A DNA stretch of 64,000 nucleotides from Paraburkholderia caffeinitolerans (GCF_902859945.1 NZ_CADIKL010000005.1:186001-250000), one strand, 5' to 3'. Shown: positions 52,328 to 62,063, counted from the first letter of the stretch. The notes: generated from the letters alone by a model not told the origin. A program made the numbers and translations.

Positions 52328-54229
52328 CTATTTCGACAAGGTAACGAGGACCGCGCTCGTCGGCTCAACTGCTACGTTAAACGCGCCGTTTTGCGCTGCC
52401 GCAGTCTCCGCATACTTGATACCGACGGGGACGCCATCCACGCTACCATCAAAGGTCTGACCCCCAAGGCTAATTCCGCTCTTGGACGTAAAGGCCGGTG
52501 CACGCATGCGTTCAATCGCCGCGCTCGTAAAACCGGGCACATTCACGCTGACGTTTCCGTAGTTTTGCTGATCCTTGTTGATGATCAACACGTTGACCTT
52601 TTTCGTCGTCGGGTCAAGCGTTGCCCATGCCTTCAGATTCGCAGACGTCGTGAGCGTCACGGGCAGAAGGCTAGACTGGTTCTCTGCCGCCTCTGCAAAT
52701 AGGAGCATCCCGTAATAAAGTGCCTGGACCGTCCGGAGCGAATAGCCATTGGACCATTGGGTACCGGAAGGAGGCGTCCACGTCTTGACCGCGATATTCG
52801 CCAGGTTGCTGTACTGAGCTTCGGGAATGTTGAAGTTGAATGCTCCATAAACATCCCAGGCACTGAACCTGTTCCAGTTCTTCGATATCATATTTACGCC
52901 CGTTGCCCCTGCTTTCGCGTACTCAAACATGGCGTCAGGTGCCCAAAGAGCCTCCTCAAACGCGTTGCTAATGCCGTCCTGCCCCTCGCACGATATTGAA
53001 TTCATTTCGTCAATCCGGTACGGCTTGTCTGCTGCCTTTGCGACCGCTGCGAACGGTACAGCGTATGAAGGATTCGTCGATGACGAGGATGCTTGAAGAA
53101 GCAGACCGGATTTCGGCGCCCCCCCGCAAGCACCTCCCGTTGTGATGTAGGAATGCTGGCTGACGTTTGCCATGACGGATCCAGACTGGTTCAAAAGATT
53201 TGTCAATCCTGCTGCCGAAAGGAAGGATCCTGCGATCGCAGCTGTAGTTGGATCCTGTGGGTAGAATGCGTCGGAAGGTGCTGTGAACAACGGGCTATTA
53301 GGCACATTGCTCAAAATTCCCTGTGTGAACGCACGAACCTCATTGGTATATTGAGTGAAGGAATACGGGGAGGTTCGAACTCCCTGATACGCGTAAAGGT
53401 CTGGTTCGTTTCCCAGTTCAATCGACTGCAAGGAGCCGGCAGGCATGTCGTGCGTATATTCCCTAACCTGGTCCGATCCGAGCGTCACATTGTTCGCGGC
53501 AAAGTTGATCCCCAAAATGAACGTAGCACCGGATCCCTCTGCCGAGAGATCATTTGCAAGCTGTGCAAAGGCTCGCACGGTTCCCGAATTTGGCTCGGTG
53601 GTCGAGTCACTAACTGTGCCGCCTATTCGGATTGATACCGGTCCACCGCCGAATTTCGTTATGTTCTTCAACAACTGCCGATAGATCGGATTAACACTGA
53701 TTGCAGGGTCACCCATCAATAGTTGGGCTTGTCCCCACGGATGTGAGAAGCCGATGTAACCACTCGGGATTTGTGTTCCCGGATGAGTTGGATCGACTGT
53801 GACTGTTGCCATCGGGGTGGAACTGGCGACGCTCACGGCTATTGTCTTCGTAAATATTCCACCAGACGAATTGGACGCGGTCAGGGTATATGTGGTGCTT
53901 TGCGATGGTACGACGACCGCCGAGGACGCCGCGGTTGCTGACACGCCACTTAGCGTGACGCTTTGGGCGTTTGGCGCGCTCCACGAGAGCGTGACTGCTT
54001 GTCCCTGGCTAACTGCGGTTCTGTCCGCGGAAAACTGAGCTATGGGATTGGTTCCCACATCCGAACCACCACAAGCAGTCAGGAGGGTTGACGCGACCGA
54101 AAATGCAAGAAACCACGGGTACCGCCCGCACCTTCCGAGGGAAAGTCCAGCACCCATATCAGCCGCCGTGAGCTTGTCCTCGCAGGAGGCAAGCTGACAA
54201 ATCGAGGTTGATGTCTTCGCGTTCCTCAT
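52328..54229 (-). CDS. GH79-like beta-glucuronidase, exported lipoprotein
   Basis: A 633-residue exported protein. The N-terminal tail ends in a lipobox-like VASTLLTACGG, followed by an Ig-like repeat (QFSADRTAVSQGQAVTLSWSAPNA ... TYTLTASNSSG). The TIM-barrel catalytic domain starts near IPSGYIGFSHPWG. The acid/base Glu is in SIELGNEPDLY and the nucleophile Glu in YRIDEMNSISC. A C-terminal beta domain closes the protein. The plan fits GH79 (beta-glucuronidase/heparanase-like). A strong AGGAGG box precedes the ATG. Porin, MFS transporter and sulfatase genes follow on the other side, suggesting breakdown of a sulfated or methylated glucuronide at the cell surface. Confidence 0.8.
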   Translation of the reverse strand: MRNAKTSTSICQLASCEDKLTAADMGAGLSLGRCGRYPWFLAFSVASTLLTACGGSDVGTNPIAQFSADRTAVSQGQAVTLSWSAPNAQSVTLSGVSATAASSAVVVPSQSTTYTLTASNSSGGIFTKTIAVSVASSTPMATVTVDPTHPGTQIPSGYIGFSHPWGQAQLLMGDPAISVNPIYRQLLKNITKFGGGPVSIRIGGTVSDSTTEPNSGTVRAFAQLANDLSAEGSGATFILGINFAANNVTLGSDQVREYTHDMPAGSLQSIELGNEPDLYAYQGVRTSPYSFTQYTNEVRAFTQGILSNVPNSPLFTAPSDAFYPQDPTTAAIAGSFLSAAGLTNLLNQSGSVMANVSQHSYITTGGACGGAPKSGLLLQASSSSTNPSYAVPFAAVAKAADKPYRIDEMNSISCEGQDGISNAFEEALWAPDAMFEYAKAGATGVNMISKNWNRFSAWDVYGAFNFNIPEAQYSNLANIAVKTWTPPSGTQWSNGYSLRTVQALYYGMLLFAEAAENQSSLLPVTLTTSANLKAWATLDPTTKKVNVLIINKDQQNYGNVSVNVPGFTSAAIERMRAPAFTSKSGISLGGQTFDGSVDGVPVGIKYAETAAAQNGAFNVAVEPTSAVLVTLSK

Positions 54230-54440
54230 GAAATCCTCCTATATTAATTTGATTTGCTGTCTGTCTCGAAAATTATCTTTCACCTTACCGACCGGCTTAT
54301 TGGAGTCCGTTGGAAGGCGAGCTTTTTGTCTTTTGGGAAATAGATTTCCCCCGCTGAGATTCATAACGTAACGGGGCGGAATCGGGGTTAAGACTTCCAC
54401 CTATTAAACTCGATGCATAGGTGAACTACATGTTCCGATG

Positions 54441-55610
54441 TCAAAATTTGCTCGCGATACCGAGCATAACTACGACCTGATTCGGTGTCGACGACGGTGT
54501 GAGATTTTGAGAATCGCCGACAACTGGAGCGGCAGCCACAATTGTCTTGATACCACTGGCACCGAGGGTCTTTCCGGTCGCGTGAGTGAACCCCTCGAGC
54601 GCATAGAGCGTCGTTCGTTTGGAAAGCAAATAGGCCTGCTTAAGGGAAAACAGAAGATATTTTGCGCGATCTTGGATAGTGTTGGCCTTCGACGCGACCG
54701 TGTAGCTCACTGCAGCGGCCGACTCCAGGTCCGGACGTATGCGATAAGTCCCGAAGATGCCGTAATTATTGAAGACTGCGGTGTCAAGGAACGCCGACTG
54801 GTTACCCGGGAGATACCGAACGTTCGCATAGACAGCTCCGAGTCGGAGAGCTCCGATCGTGTAGTTTGCCGCGATCGCAGCATCCTCAATCCGGCTAGCA
54901 GTAAGGTAACCTTGATTGACGACCGTCGTTCCCAGTGATGCACTTGAAGTTGATCCGAACACGACGCCCGGCTGTGCATTATCCATCCGCAAGTAGCCCG
55001 CTGCGACTCCAAGCGGACCGGAAGAATACTGCAGTGCAGCGCTGATAGTCTGTCCACTACCGATGCTGCCCGGGTTCCCGCCAAAGCCATACATTGCGCT
55101 AGCCTGAAGGCCGCGAAAGACCGGCGAGGTGTAGGTCACAGAGCTATTGGCGCGCGTGGTCTTGTCCAGGCTGTCGATGTCGCCTGGTTGCGCTCCCACC
55201 GCACCAGCCATGGTCGCAGCGGGTGCAAGAGGACCGACGAGCAGGAAATAGGGGGTGTACTGACGTCCCATCGTGACGGTCCCGTATTTCTGGTCCCTCA
55301 GCCCCAGGTACGCTTGTCGATTGAAGATGAGGCCAGATGTCGTCGCAGCACCAGAATTCATATCAAAACTCGACTCGACCTGGAAGATCGTTGCCAAGCC
55401 GCCGCCGAGGTCCTCTACCCCAGTCAATCCCCAGACTGACGTCGTGAGATTTCCCGAGCGCAAGTAAACGTTGGAATGGCCTTTCTGATTGTTCACATAC
55501 GTGACTGCGTCATCTACCGCACCGTAAAGCGTTACGCTACTCTGGGCGAACACATTCGTGCCGTACATCGCTGCCAACAGCACACCGTGGTTCAGTGTCT
55601 TGCTTTTCAT
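54441..55610 (-). CDS. Gram-negative trimeric porin (Burkholderia type)
   Basis: A 389-residue outer-membrane porin. The signal peptide is MKSKTLNHGVLLAAMYGTNVFA, and the mature start QSSVTLYGAVDDAVTYVNN is typical of OmpC-like porins of beta-proteobacteria. Family stretches include NRQAYLGLRDQKYGTVTMGRQYTPYF, and the chain ends VVMLGIASKF with the C-terminal Phe needed for assembly. It is in the same orientation as, and 211 bp upstream of, the GH79-like gene, and 56 bp after the MFS gene, so it probably serves sugar or uronide entry for that locus. Confidence 0.92.
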   Translation of the reverse strand: MKSKTLNHGVLLAAMYGTNVFAQSSVTLYGAVDDAVTYVNNQKGHSNVYLRSGNLTTSVWGLTGVEDLGGGLATIFQVESSFDMNSGAATTSGLIFNRQAYLGLRDQKYGTVTMGRQYTPYFLLVGPLAPAATMAGAVGAQPGDIDSLDKTTRANSSVTYTSPVFRGLQASAMYGFGGNPGSIGSGQTISAALQYSSGPLGVAAGYLRMDNAQPGVVFGSTSSASLGTTVVNQGYLTASRIEDAAIAANYTIGALRLGAVYANVRYLPGNQSAFLDTAVFNNYGIFGTYRIRPDLESAAAVSYTVASKANTIQDRAKYLLFSLKQAYLLSKRTTLYALEGFTHATGKTLGASGIKTIVAAAPVVGDSQNLTPSSTPNQVVVMLGIASKF

Positions 55611-55666
55611 CTACTCGCCTCACGCTCTATGGATAGTTAATTGTCGAAAGTGTCTTATGGGCTGCC

Positions 55667-56950
55667 TCAAGCCTGCTGACCTAGCCCGGTGATCCGAATC
55701 TCGTTATTTCTCTTGGAAGGAACCATTACCCAGAGGACGATGGCCCCGAGCGCGTCGAACATCACGAGACAGGCGAACAACGGGTTGTATCCGATCTTCG
55801 TGGCGAGCGCCCCGATGATCAGGGAGAAGACTGAGCTTCCTAACCATGCCGCCGTGCCTGTCCATCCGCTGGCCGTTGCGACTTCTTCGCGCTGGAAGAC
55901 GTCAGCAGGAAGTGTAAGAAGTGCCCCGGAAAGGGCCTGGTGCGCAAAACCGCCGATACAGAACAGGAAAACTGCTACATATTTGTCGGTAGCCAATCCG
56001 ATGCACGCGGGTCCGATCATAAGGAGCGCGCCAAAGACCACCACCAGCTTGCGCGAGGTCACGAGATGAACGTTAAACCACTTCTGAAAACTCGGGCAGA
56101 GGTATCCTCCCACGATGCTGCCCAGATCTGCCGCAAGGAACGGCAACCACGCGAACATGCCGATCTCCTTGAGGCTCATGTGCCGAACGGATGAGAGGTA
56201 GATTGGAATCCAGAAGCTGAAGGTCGCCCATGCTGGCGCTGCGAGAAATCGTGAAATCATGATTCCCCACAGGACACGGGAACGCAGCATAACGGTCCAG
56301 TGGCCTTTCACCTTCTGAACGATCGCTTGCCCTTCGATGATGGTTGAGCGCTCGCCAGAGCCAAGCCATTTGTGCTTTTGGGGAAGGTCGTAGACTGCGA
56401 GCCACACGACGACCCAAATCAAGCTCAGCCCTCCGGTGACGATGAACGCCATTTGCCAGTTGTAGTGGAGGATGCACCACACGACCAGAGGTGGTGCGAA
56501 CATGGCCCCGAGAGATGTTCCTGAGTTAAACCATCCTGTCGCAATCGACTTTTCCTTGTCGGGAAACCATTCAGAGACGACCTTGACCGATGCTGGAATC
56601 ACTGCGGATTCTGTGGCGCCAAGGAGTCCGCGGAAGAACGCAAAAGAGATCCATCCCGTCGCCAGCCCGTGCAGCATGTTCGCCAATGCCCACGCAACTG
56701 CGAATACGGCGAAGCCAATTTTTGTACCGACGATATCAAGCACGTAGCCGCATAAAGGCTGCACAATCATGTATGCCCCTTGGAATGCGGAAACGATGTA
56801 GGAATATTGTTCAGTCGAAATGCTGAAGTGCTTGTTAAGCTCCGGAATGGCGACGGACAACGAACTCCGTGAGAGGTAGTTCAGCGTTATGCCCGCCGAA
56901 ACCAGTCCTATGATCCACCATCTAAGCCCTAAAACCATTCGCTCCTTCAT
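55667..56950 (-). CDS. MFS transporter, anion:cation symporter (hexuronate-type) family
   Basis: A 427-residue inner-membrane protein with 12 helices and the ACS-family pattern (LNYLSRSSLSVAIPELNKHFSIS, FRGLLGATESAVIPASVKVVSEWFP, GTSLGAMFAPPLVVW). Relatives are ExuT, GudP and GarP, proton symporters for hexuronates and sugar acids. The ATG at 56950 has GGAG 7 bp upstream; the longer open frame through the upstream gap is not protein-like. It lies between sulfatase and porin genes in the same direction, which fits import of a uronate released by the GH79-like enzyme. Confidence 0.9.
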   Translation of the reverse strand: MKERMVLGLRWWIIGLVSAGITLNYLSRSSLSVAIPELNKHFSISTEQYSYIVSAFQGAYMIVQPLCGYVLDIVGTKIGFAVFAVAWALANMLHGLATGWISFAFFRGLLGATESAVIPASVKVVSEWFPDKEKSIATGWFNSGTSLGAMFAPPLVVWCILHYNWQMAFIVTGGLSLIWVVVWLAVYDLPQKHKWLGSGERSTIIEGQAIVQKVKGHWTVMLRSRVLWGIMISRFLAAPAWATFSFWIPIYLSSVRHMSLKEIGMFAWLPFLAADLGSIVGGYLCPSFQKWFNVHLVTSRKLVVVFGALLMIGPACIGLATDKYVAVFLFCIGGFAHQALSGALLTLPADVFQREEVATASGWTGTAAWLGSSVFSLIIGALATKIGYNPLFACLVMFDALGAIVLWVMVPSKRNNEIRITGLGQQA

Positions 56951-57189
56951 TCCTAGTCTCCGTTCTCTCTTGATGTGAGTTCTATCGACTCGATCAGGCA
57001 TCCGACGGATAGGAAAGGCAATCTCGCCAGTCCCGTCTGGGTGCCGTCGAGCCTCATATGTCTTGGTACGGCTTCCCCGAGGGATAGGTCGCCGTCCTGT
57101 CAGAGGTCTGTTTGTTCGCTGTGGTCGATGCGGTGACTTCTTTCTCCGCTGCCCGCCAACTGGGCGTTCCCTAGTGCACACAACGCAAC

Positions 57190-58683
57190 CTACCTGGCCA
57201 TTGCGCCGCTCTTCTCCGGGTTGACCAGAGGGGGCGGCGGATAATGAAGGCCGCGCTGATTCGCGAAAGTGCGCGAAGCCTCCGGCGTGTATTCGTCCGG
57301 CTGATATCCAATGAGGCGCCCATCCGTGACCCACGCTTCGTCGCATCCGTACAGGCATTTTGCGAGTTCATGCTCGAGTCTTGTTCGAACTTTGGCGTAT
57401 GCCGGATCGACCGATAAATCGAGCATTTCGGTTGGGTCCGCGGTGAGATCAAAAAGCTGTATCTGGTTCCCCGCGGGATACCAGATCAACTTGTGTCGCC
57501 CGTCGTGCATCATGCGGGTCGCGCTTCGCATCTCTCGGCATTCACCATAGAGAAACTCGCGGCGCTCGGCGCCGACGGCTGACATACCGTCGAGCGTTTC
57601 CGGAATTGGAAGGCCGGCAAGATCGAGCAAGGTCGGCATGATGTCCTGAAGGGCGACGAGACGGTCGTCTGTAACGCCGCGGCCGATTCGCTTGCAGCTC
57701 GCCGTTCCGACGAGGATGAATGGGACGTTCGCGGCGCGTTCATAGAACACGCACTTGCCCCAGAGGCCGTGCTCACCCAGCATGTCTCCGTGATCAGAGA
57801 CGAGTGCGATCACCGTGTCGTCAAGAATTCCCTCGTCACGCAGAGTACCGAACAGTACCCTTATCTGATGGTCGATGTGGGTGCACAAGGCGTAGTAAGC
57901 CTGCCGGATTCCCCTTAAAACATGGGCGCTATGCTCCGCCGGCCAGTATGCGCGTACGATCTGAAGAGCCTGTGGTAGCGTTTCAAGCCTTTCGGACCAG
58001 GTACCGGCATTTGGTTCGTCGATCGGCAACCTGTCATACATTTCGATGTAAGACGCGAGCGGCGCCAAAGGTGGGTGCGGATGCGTGAACGATACGTGCC
58101 AGAATCCCGGCCGGTCCGGATCTCGGCGCTTGATTGCCCTCGCAGCCGCGCGCGCCGTCCAGTTTGTGACGTGGTGTGCCTCTTCTAGATGCCACGGGCG
58201 GAACATGTAGTCGTTGTTCGACATTCCGTGCATGAATTGTTCGCCTGCGTGCCCATGTTCGGTTAGGTAAGTATCGTAATCGTCAGTCGTACCGAGTTCC
58301 AGTCGACCTTCCTCCGCGAGAATCGTGTCGTCGAAGCCGATTCGCGCGCGTTGCGGAAACACGTGAAGCTTGCCGATCGCCGTTGCCTGATAGCCGGCAT
58401 CGCGAAAACATTGGGCCAGCAGTGGCCCCTCGGGAAGACGCTCTGCAGGCTTGAACGAGCGGTCACCGTGCCCACGCGGACTCAGTCCCGTCATCATCGA
58501 TCGCCGTGCCGGGATACAGATGGGCGATTCTGAATATGCCCGGGTGTAACGCGTACCGAGGCGCGCAAGATGATCGATAGTTGGTGTCAGCACGGAGGGA
58601 TGCCCGGCACAACCGAGCAAGGCTCCGGGCCACTGATCAACCGCGATAAACAAAACGTTTGGCTGTGCCACGTCGCTCCTCAT
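57190..58683 (-). CDS. Formylglycine-dependent sulfatase
   Basis: A 497-residue type I sulfatase. The FGly motif is Cys56-x-Pro-x-Arg in SPICIPARRSMMTG. Metal-binding residues are Asp in FIAVDQWPG and Asp-His in VSDHGDMLGEHG; the active-site Lys-His pair is in AIGKLHVFP. There is no signal peptide, so it is cytoplasmic and would act on an imported sulfated compound. Choline-sulfatase-like and phosphonate-hydrolase-like members have similar length. It is the first gene of the sulfatase, MFS, porin, GH79 series and is divergent from a LysR gene, which probably controls it. Confidence 0.92.
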   Translation of the reverse strand: MRSDVAQPNVLFIAVDQWPGALLGCAGHPSVLTPTIDHLARLGTRYTRAYSESPICIPARRSMMTGLSPRGHGDRSFKPAERLPEGPLLAQCFRDAGYQATAIGKLHVFPQRARIGFDDTILAEEGRLELGTTDDYDTYLTEHGHAGEQFMHGMSNNDYMFRPWHLEEAHHVTNWTARAAARAIKRRDPDRPGFWHVSFTHPHPPLAPLASYIEMYDRLPIDEPNAGTWSERLETLPQALQIVRAYWPAEHSAHVLRGIRQAYYALCTHIDHQIRVLFGTLRDEGILDDTVIALVSDHGDMLGEHGLWGKCVFYERAANVPFILVGTASCKRIGRGVTDDRLVALQDIMPTLLDLAGLPIPETLDGMSAVGAERREFLYGECREMRSATRMMHDGRHKLIWYPAGNQIQLFDLTADPTEMLDLSVDPAYAKVRTRLEHELAKCLYGCDEAWVTDGRLIGYQPDEYTPEASRTFANQRGLHYPPPPLVNPEKSGAMAR

Positions 58684-58789
58684 AGATCGTCAGAATTTTT
58701 ACAATGCCGCCAGGTGATAATCTAGCGATGAAAGCGCCATCCACCTAGATGCAAGATGGTCAATCCAGACATAGCTTGAAAGGTATTCC

Positions 58790-59698
58790 ATGGATATGGA
58801 TGTGCAGTTGTGGAGACTGTTTGTGCAGATCGTGGAGTATGGAAGCGTTACCCGCGTCGCGAGCGCCCGCGACGTGGCGCAGTCCGTGGTAAGTCGCCAA
58901 CTTGCGACAATCGAAAAGATTTGCGGCGGCAGGCTTTTCGAGCGTACTGGCCGCGGTGTCAGGCTCAACGAAGCCGGCGCCCGTATATACCCGCGAGTTG
59001 TTGCATGGTTAGAGGAAGGCAATCAGCTTTCGCGCGACGTACGCCGCGCGGCAAACATGCCGGCGGGAACGGTTAAGGTGGGCATACTATCGTCAATTAG
59101 CAGAGACTTTACGAGTTCCCTTTATGAGCGGATCACCGAAGCATTTCCGGAGATCCATTTGCACATTTTTGATGGGCCTGGGAGACAAATATCGGAGTGG
59201 CTTGAGGCTCAAGCAATCGATTTTGGCGTTGTGCTGAGAAACACAAAGGAGGAACGACGCTCGGATATACGCATTGGTACGCTGTCGACCGCGCTGATTG
59301 GCCCCCCGGGTGATGTCCTAACGAGTTCGGCGACCGTTGAGTTTTCCAAGCTAGCCGAAATACCTTTGGTTCTTGCAGGGCATCCAAATGTCTCCCGGGA
59401 TCTGCTGGAGCATCATGCCCGTCGGAAGGGCATCAAGATAAACGTGCCAATCGAATGCGATTCGATTCCGCTTCAAAAACATCTAGTGGCTACCTCGCAC
59501 ATCTATGCAATCCTTGGGCGACATGCTGTCCGCGAGGAACTGCACGCCGGCCAACTGCAGGCATCGAAGATCGTGTCCCCGAGCCTCACACGTTCAATCG
59601 TTTTGAGTTACGTGGAAGGACGCACGCCTAGCGCTGCTTCCCGAGCGGTTATCGATATCGCCCGCGCGATCCTTGTTCCCCTGATCATTGAACCGTAA
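58790..59698 (+). CDS. LysR-family transcriptional regulator of the sulfatase locus
   Basis: A 302-residue LysR protein. The HTH reads VQLWRLFVQIVEYGSVTRVASARDVAQSVVSRQLATIEKICGG, and the effector domain begins near residue 93 (GTVKVGILSSISRDF). It resembles NAC/CynR-type regulators in layout. It is divergent from the sulfatase gene with a 106-bp gap that must hold both promoters. Local regulation of the sulfatase-MFS-porin-GH79 genes is the likely job. Its effector is unknown. Confidence 0.88.
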   Translation: MDMDVQLWRLFVQIVEYGSVTRVASARDVAQSVVSRQLATIEKICGGRLFERTGRGVRLNEAGARIYPRVVAWLEEGNQLSRDVRRAANMPAGTVKVGILSSISRDFTSSLYERITEAFPEIHLHIFDGPGRQISEWLEAQAIDFGVVLRNTKEERRSDIRIGTLSTALIGPPGDVLTSSATVEFSKLAEIPLVLAGHPNVSRDLLEHHARRKGIKINVPIECDSIPLQKHLVATSHIYAILGRHAVREELHAGQLQASKIVSPSLTRSIVLSYVEGRTPSAASRAVIDIARAILVPLIIEP

Positions 59699-59986
59699 CC
59701 GCCGAACGCCATGGCCTTCTGCCGTTGGCCGTAGTTGTCGGCCACGCAAGTTACGCGGACGAGCCATAGGCGTTTACTACGGCACCGATTGGCGCTATCC
59801 GCAAGCTGCTTGCCAAAGCCGAGTGGTCGGCGGCCACGCGTCGTTGGCCATGTCGAATGTTTCGACAGGCTGACTCACGGCCCCATCGCGGATTTGCGAT
59901 TGTGTCATCTGAGAGGTACTAGCATGAACAACGCAAAGACCTGCGCGGCCATGGTCACTTGCGTTGTGGGGCCGTTATGTCATTTG

Positions 59987-61294
59987 TCAGTGAAGCTTGA
60001 CCTGAGGCATTGCAGCGCGGCGGAGGCCATGGACGACGAGGTCGACGAGTGTGCGGCGAAAGCCTGACACTGAGACGAGATGCTTCCGATAGAGCGCGGC
60101 GTACATCACCTTCGCCACCCGACCTTCGACCAGAATGTTCCGGCCGACGACTCCGCCCATCAGACTGCCAACGGCAGACAAAGAGCCTAGCGACACGAGC
60201 GAGCCGTGGTCGGTGTAGATGAAGTCGCCAAGACGACGTCGTTCAACGCGCGCACGAAGGGCCTTCGCCAGAAACGCCGCCTGTTGATGCGCTGCTTGCG
60301 CGCGCGGCGGCACCATACTGTCTTCCTTCCACGAGCAACTTGCACAATCACCAAAGGCGAATACGTTCGGGTCGGTTTCGCTCTGAAGGCTTCGCGAAAC
60401 CTTCACCTGGTTGATGCGATTCACCGCGATACCGTCCAGTGACGCCAGCACATCCGGCGCCTTGATGCCTGCGGCCCAAATGATGACGTCTGCTGGAATG
60501 ATTCTTCCGCTCTCCGTTGTGACGTCGTGTCGCCCGATTTCCGTGACCGGGTCTGCTACTGACACTTCAATCCCCATCTTTTTGAGCAATTCAGTCGTAG
60601 TTTCGGCAACTCTGGTCGACAGAGCAGGAAGAATTCGGGGGCCGGCCTCAAGAAGAGTTACATGGATATCGCTATCTCGCCCAAAGCCATGAAGGCCGAA
60701 CTGGCGGAACGCCTTCTCCGTCTTGCGCAGTTCGGCGGACAGTTCGACGCCCGTTGCGCCACCACCGATGATTGCGACGTGCACGGCAGATTGGGTGCCC
60801 GAGACGTTGCGGGCAGCTTTTTTCACGCAAGTCTGGAGGAGCCTGCGCCTCAATCGTTCGGCCTGCGCCAAGGTATCAAGGGGTATCGCATTTGACTGCG
60901 CACCCGGCACCCCCAAGAAGTGCGTTTGACTGCCCAAGGCAAGAACGAGCGTGTCGTACCCAATGCTTCGCGCGGGCAAAATCTCCTCCTTATCGCCTTC
61001 GGTGTCGAACATGGGAGCGAGACGCAGGAACTGCGACGCGCGCTCCAGCCCGACCATTTCGCCGCGGACAAATTCGAAGTGATGCCAATGAGCTTGTGCT
61101 GCATACTCAATCTGATGTGCATGCGCATCGAGACTTCCTGCTGCCACTTCATGCAACAGCGGCTTCCAGACATGGGTCGGGCAGCGGTCAACCAGGGTGA
61201 TGTGGGCTCGCTTCGATTTCCCGAGCTTGTCGCCAAGACGCGTAGCTAATTCAAGGCCGCCCGCGCCGCCGCCCACGATTACGATGCGATGCAT
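59987..61294 (-). CDS. Type II NADH dehydrogenase (NDH-2-like FAD oxidoreductase)
   Basis: A 435-residue FAD protein. The FAD-binding VIVGGGAGGLELATRLG is at the N-terminus, the NAD-binding IIGGGATGVELSAELRK at about residue 170, and the FAD/quinone-site FAFGDCA near residue 315. A C-terminal hydrophobic/amphipathic region follows for membrane attachment. Such enzymes oxidise NADH with quinone without pumping protons. The ATG at 61294 has AAGGAG 6 bp upstream; a GTG one codon earlier is possible. It is preceded after 15 bp by a small A[VI]LGYN-family gene in the same direction. It could re-oxidise NADH made by FrmA and FDH, but that link is only inference. Confidence 0.9.
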   Translation of the reverse strand: MHRIVIVGGGAGGLELATRLGDKLGKSKRAHITLVDRCPTHVWKPLLHEVAAGSLDAHAHQIEYAAQAHWHHFEFVRGEMVGLERASQFLRLAPMFDTEGDKEEILPARSIGYDTLVLALGSQTHFLGVPGAQSNAIPLDTLAQAERLRRRLLQTCVKKAARNVSGTQSAVHVAIIGGGATGVELSAELRKTEKAFRQFGLHGFGRDSDIHVTLLEAGPRILPALSTRVAETTTELLKKMGIEVSVADPVTEIGRHDVTTESGRIIPADVIIWAAGIKAPDVLASLDGIAVNRINQVKVSRSLQSETDPNVFAFGDCASCSWKEDSMVPPRAQAAHQQAAFLAKALRARVERRRLGDFIYTDHGSLVSLGSLSAVGSLMGGVVGRNILVEGRVAKVMYAALYRKHLVSVSGFRRTLVDLVVHGLRRAAMPQVKLH

Positions 61295-61309
61295 CACAAG
61301 CTCCTTTTG

Positions 61310-61507
61310 TTAGTTGTAGCCGAGAATCGCGACAGACGAAACATCAGCACGGTCGGAGATATTGCTCGCAAGTGCGTTCATTGGAGCCTGCAGCATCACT
61401 GCGTAAAGCGAAGCCTTCTTATCTGCGCTAACGCGCACGACAGCCTCAGCGCTGCGGGTTGCAAGATACGGGGACACGGCGATAACAGGGGTTTCGAACG
61501 AGTTCAT
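61310..61507 (-). CDS. 65-residue protein of the A[VI]LGYN family, copy 3
   Basis: A small protein starting MNSFETPVIAVSPYLATRSA. Its end, ASLYAVMLQAPMNALASNI then SDRADVSSVAILGYN, aligns without gaps with the two small proteins encoded at 27,405 and 51,068. It is the most distant of the three and shares only this frame with them, which helps show which strand is coding. The ATG at 61507 was chosen because it gives the same length as the others; there is only a weak ribosome site. The stop lies 15 bp before the NDH-2 gene, so the two are probably co-transcribed. It is unrecognised; no signal peptide or domain was seen. Confidence 0.6.
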   Translation of the reverse strand: MNSFETPVIAVSPYLATRSAEAVVRVSADKKASLYAVMLQAPMNALASNISDRADVSSVAILGYN

Positions 61508-62063
61508 TTGTGCACCAATAGGTTGATGGTTAGGACGACTGGCGTGGCTACCAACCCGTCCGGGGAATTCGCTCGGACGACAACAGGCCATGAGCCAACA
61601 CTTTCTGAGCCACAACAACCATCTGATATGTCGATGTGTTTCACGAGAATCACAGTCAGTTGCAAGCCCATGTCACAACTATAGGAAGTCAAATTAAGAA
61701 AAAAAAGACGACACTTTTTGACTCTATAGGAAGATTTTTCTTTCTAGTTATCGTCTTCTTGAATATGGCCCAGGAAACGGCGACCTGCCGCTTCAGGCGC
61801 GGTTTAAGGCGACCGGGTCACTTGTACAACCCGTGCGTGGGTCCGGCATCATCGGCGGCTCGCGCAAGAACCTTCACGACTTTGAATGGCGGTTTGTTCC
61901 TATGCAGGTTTTCAACTGGAGCGCGGCACGCCCGGAGCGCCGCTTGAGCCCGCGAATGCGATGAGGACGGCGATGAGGTGAGTCTGAACGTGAGCGCAAC
62001 TTGAGCTGCCTCGAAAGAACAGCGCCATGTCCGTAATATGGCGCCGCCCGGAGTTGCTTCGCT
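61508..62063. other. Intergenic region between the NDH-2 operon and the GMT genes
   Basis: About 560 bp, AT-rich in places (61,690-61,770). No supported gene was seen. It should hold the promoter of the small gene and NDH-2 and possibly the junction of the mobile element. Confidence 0.4.

Noticed and set aside
59924..60067. Cys-rich small frame starting MNNAKTC after a GAGAGG box
   Set aside because: Runs into and overlaps the 3' end of the NDH-2 gene on the other strand; no relatives recognised.
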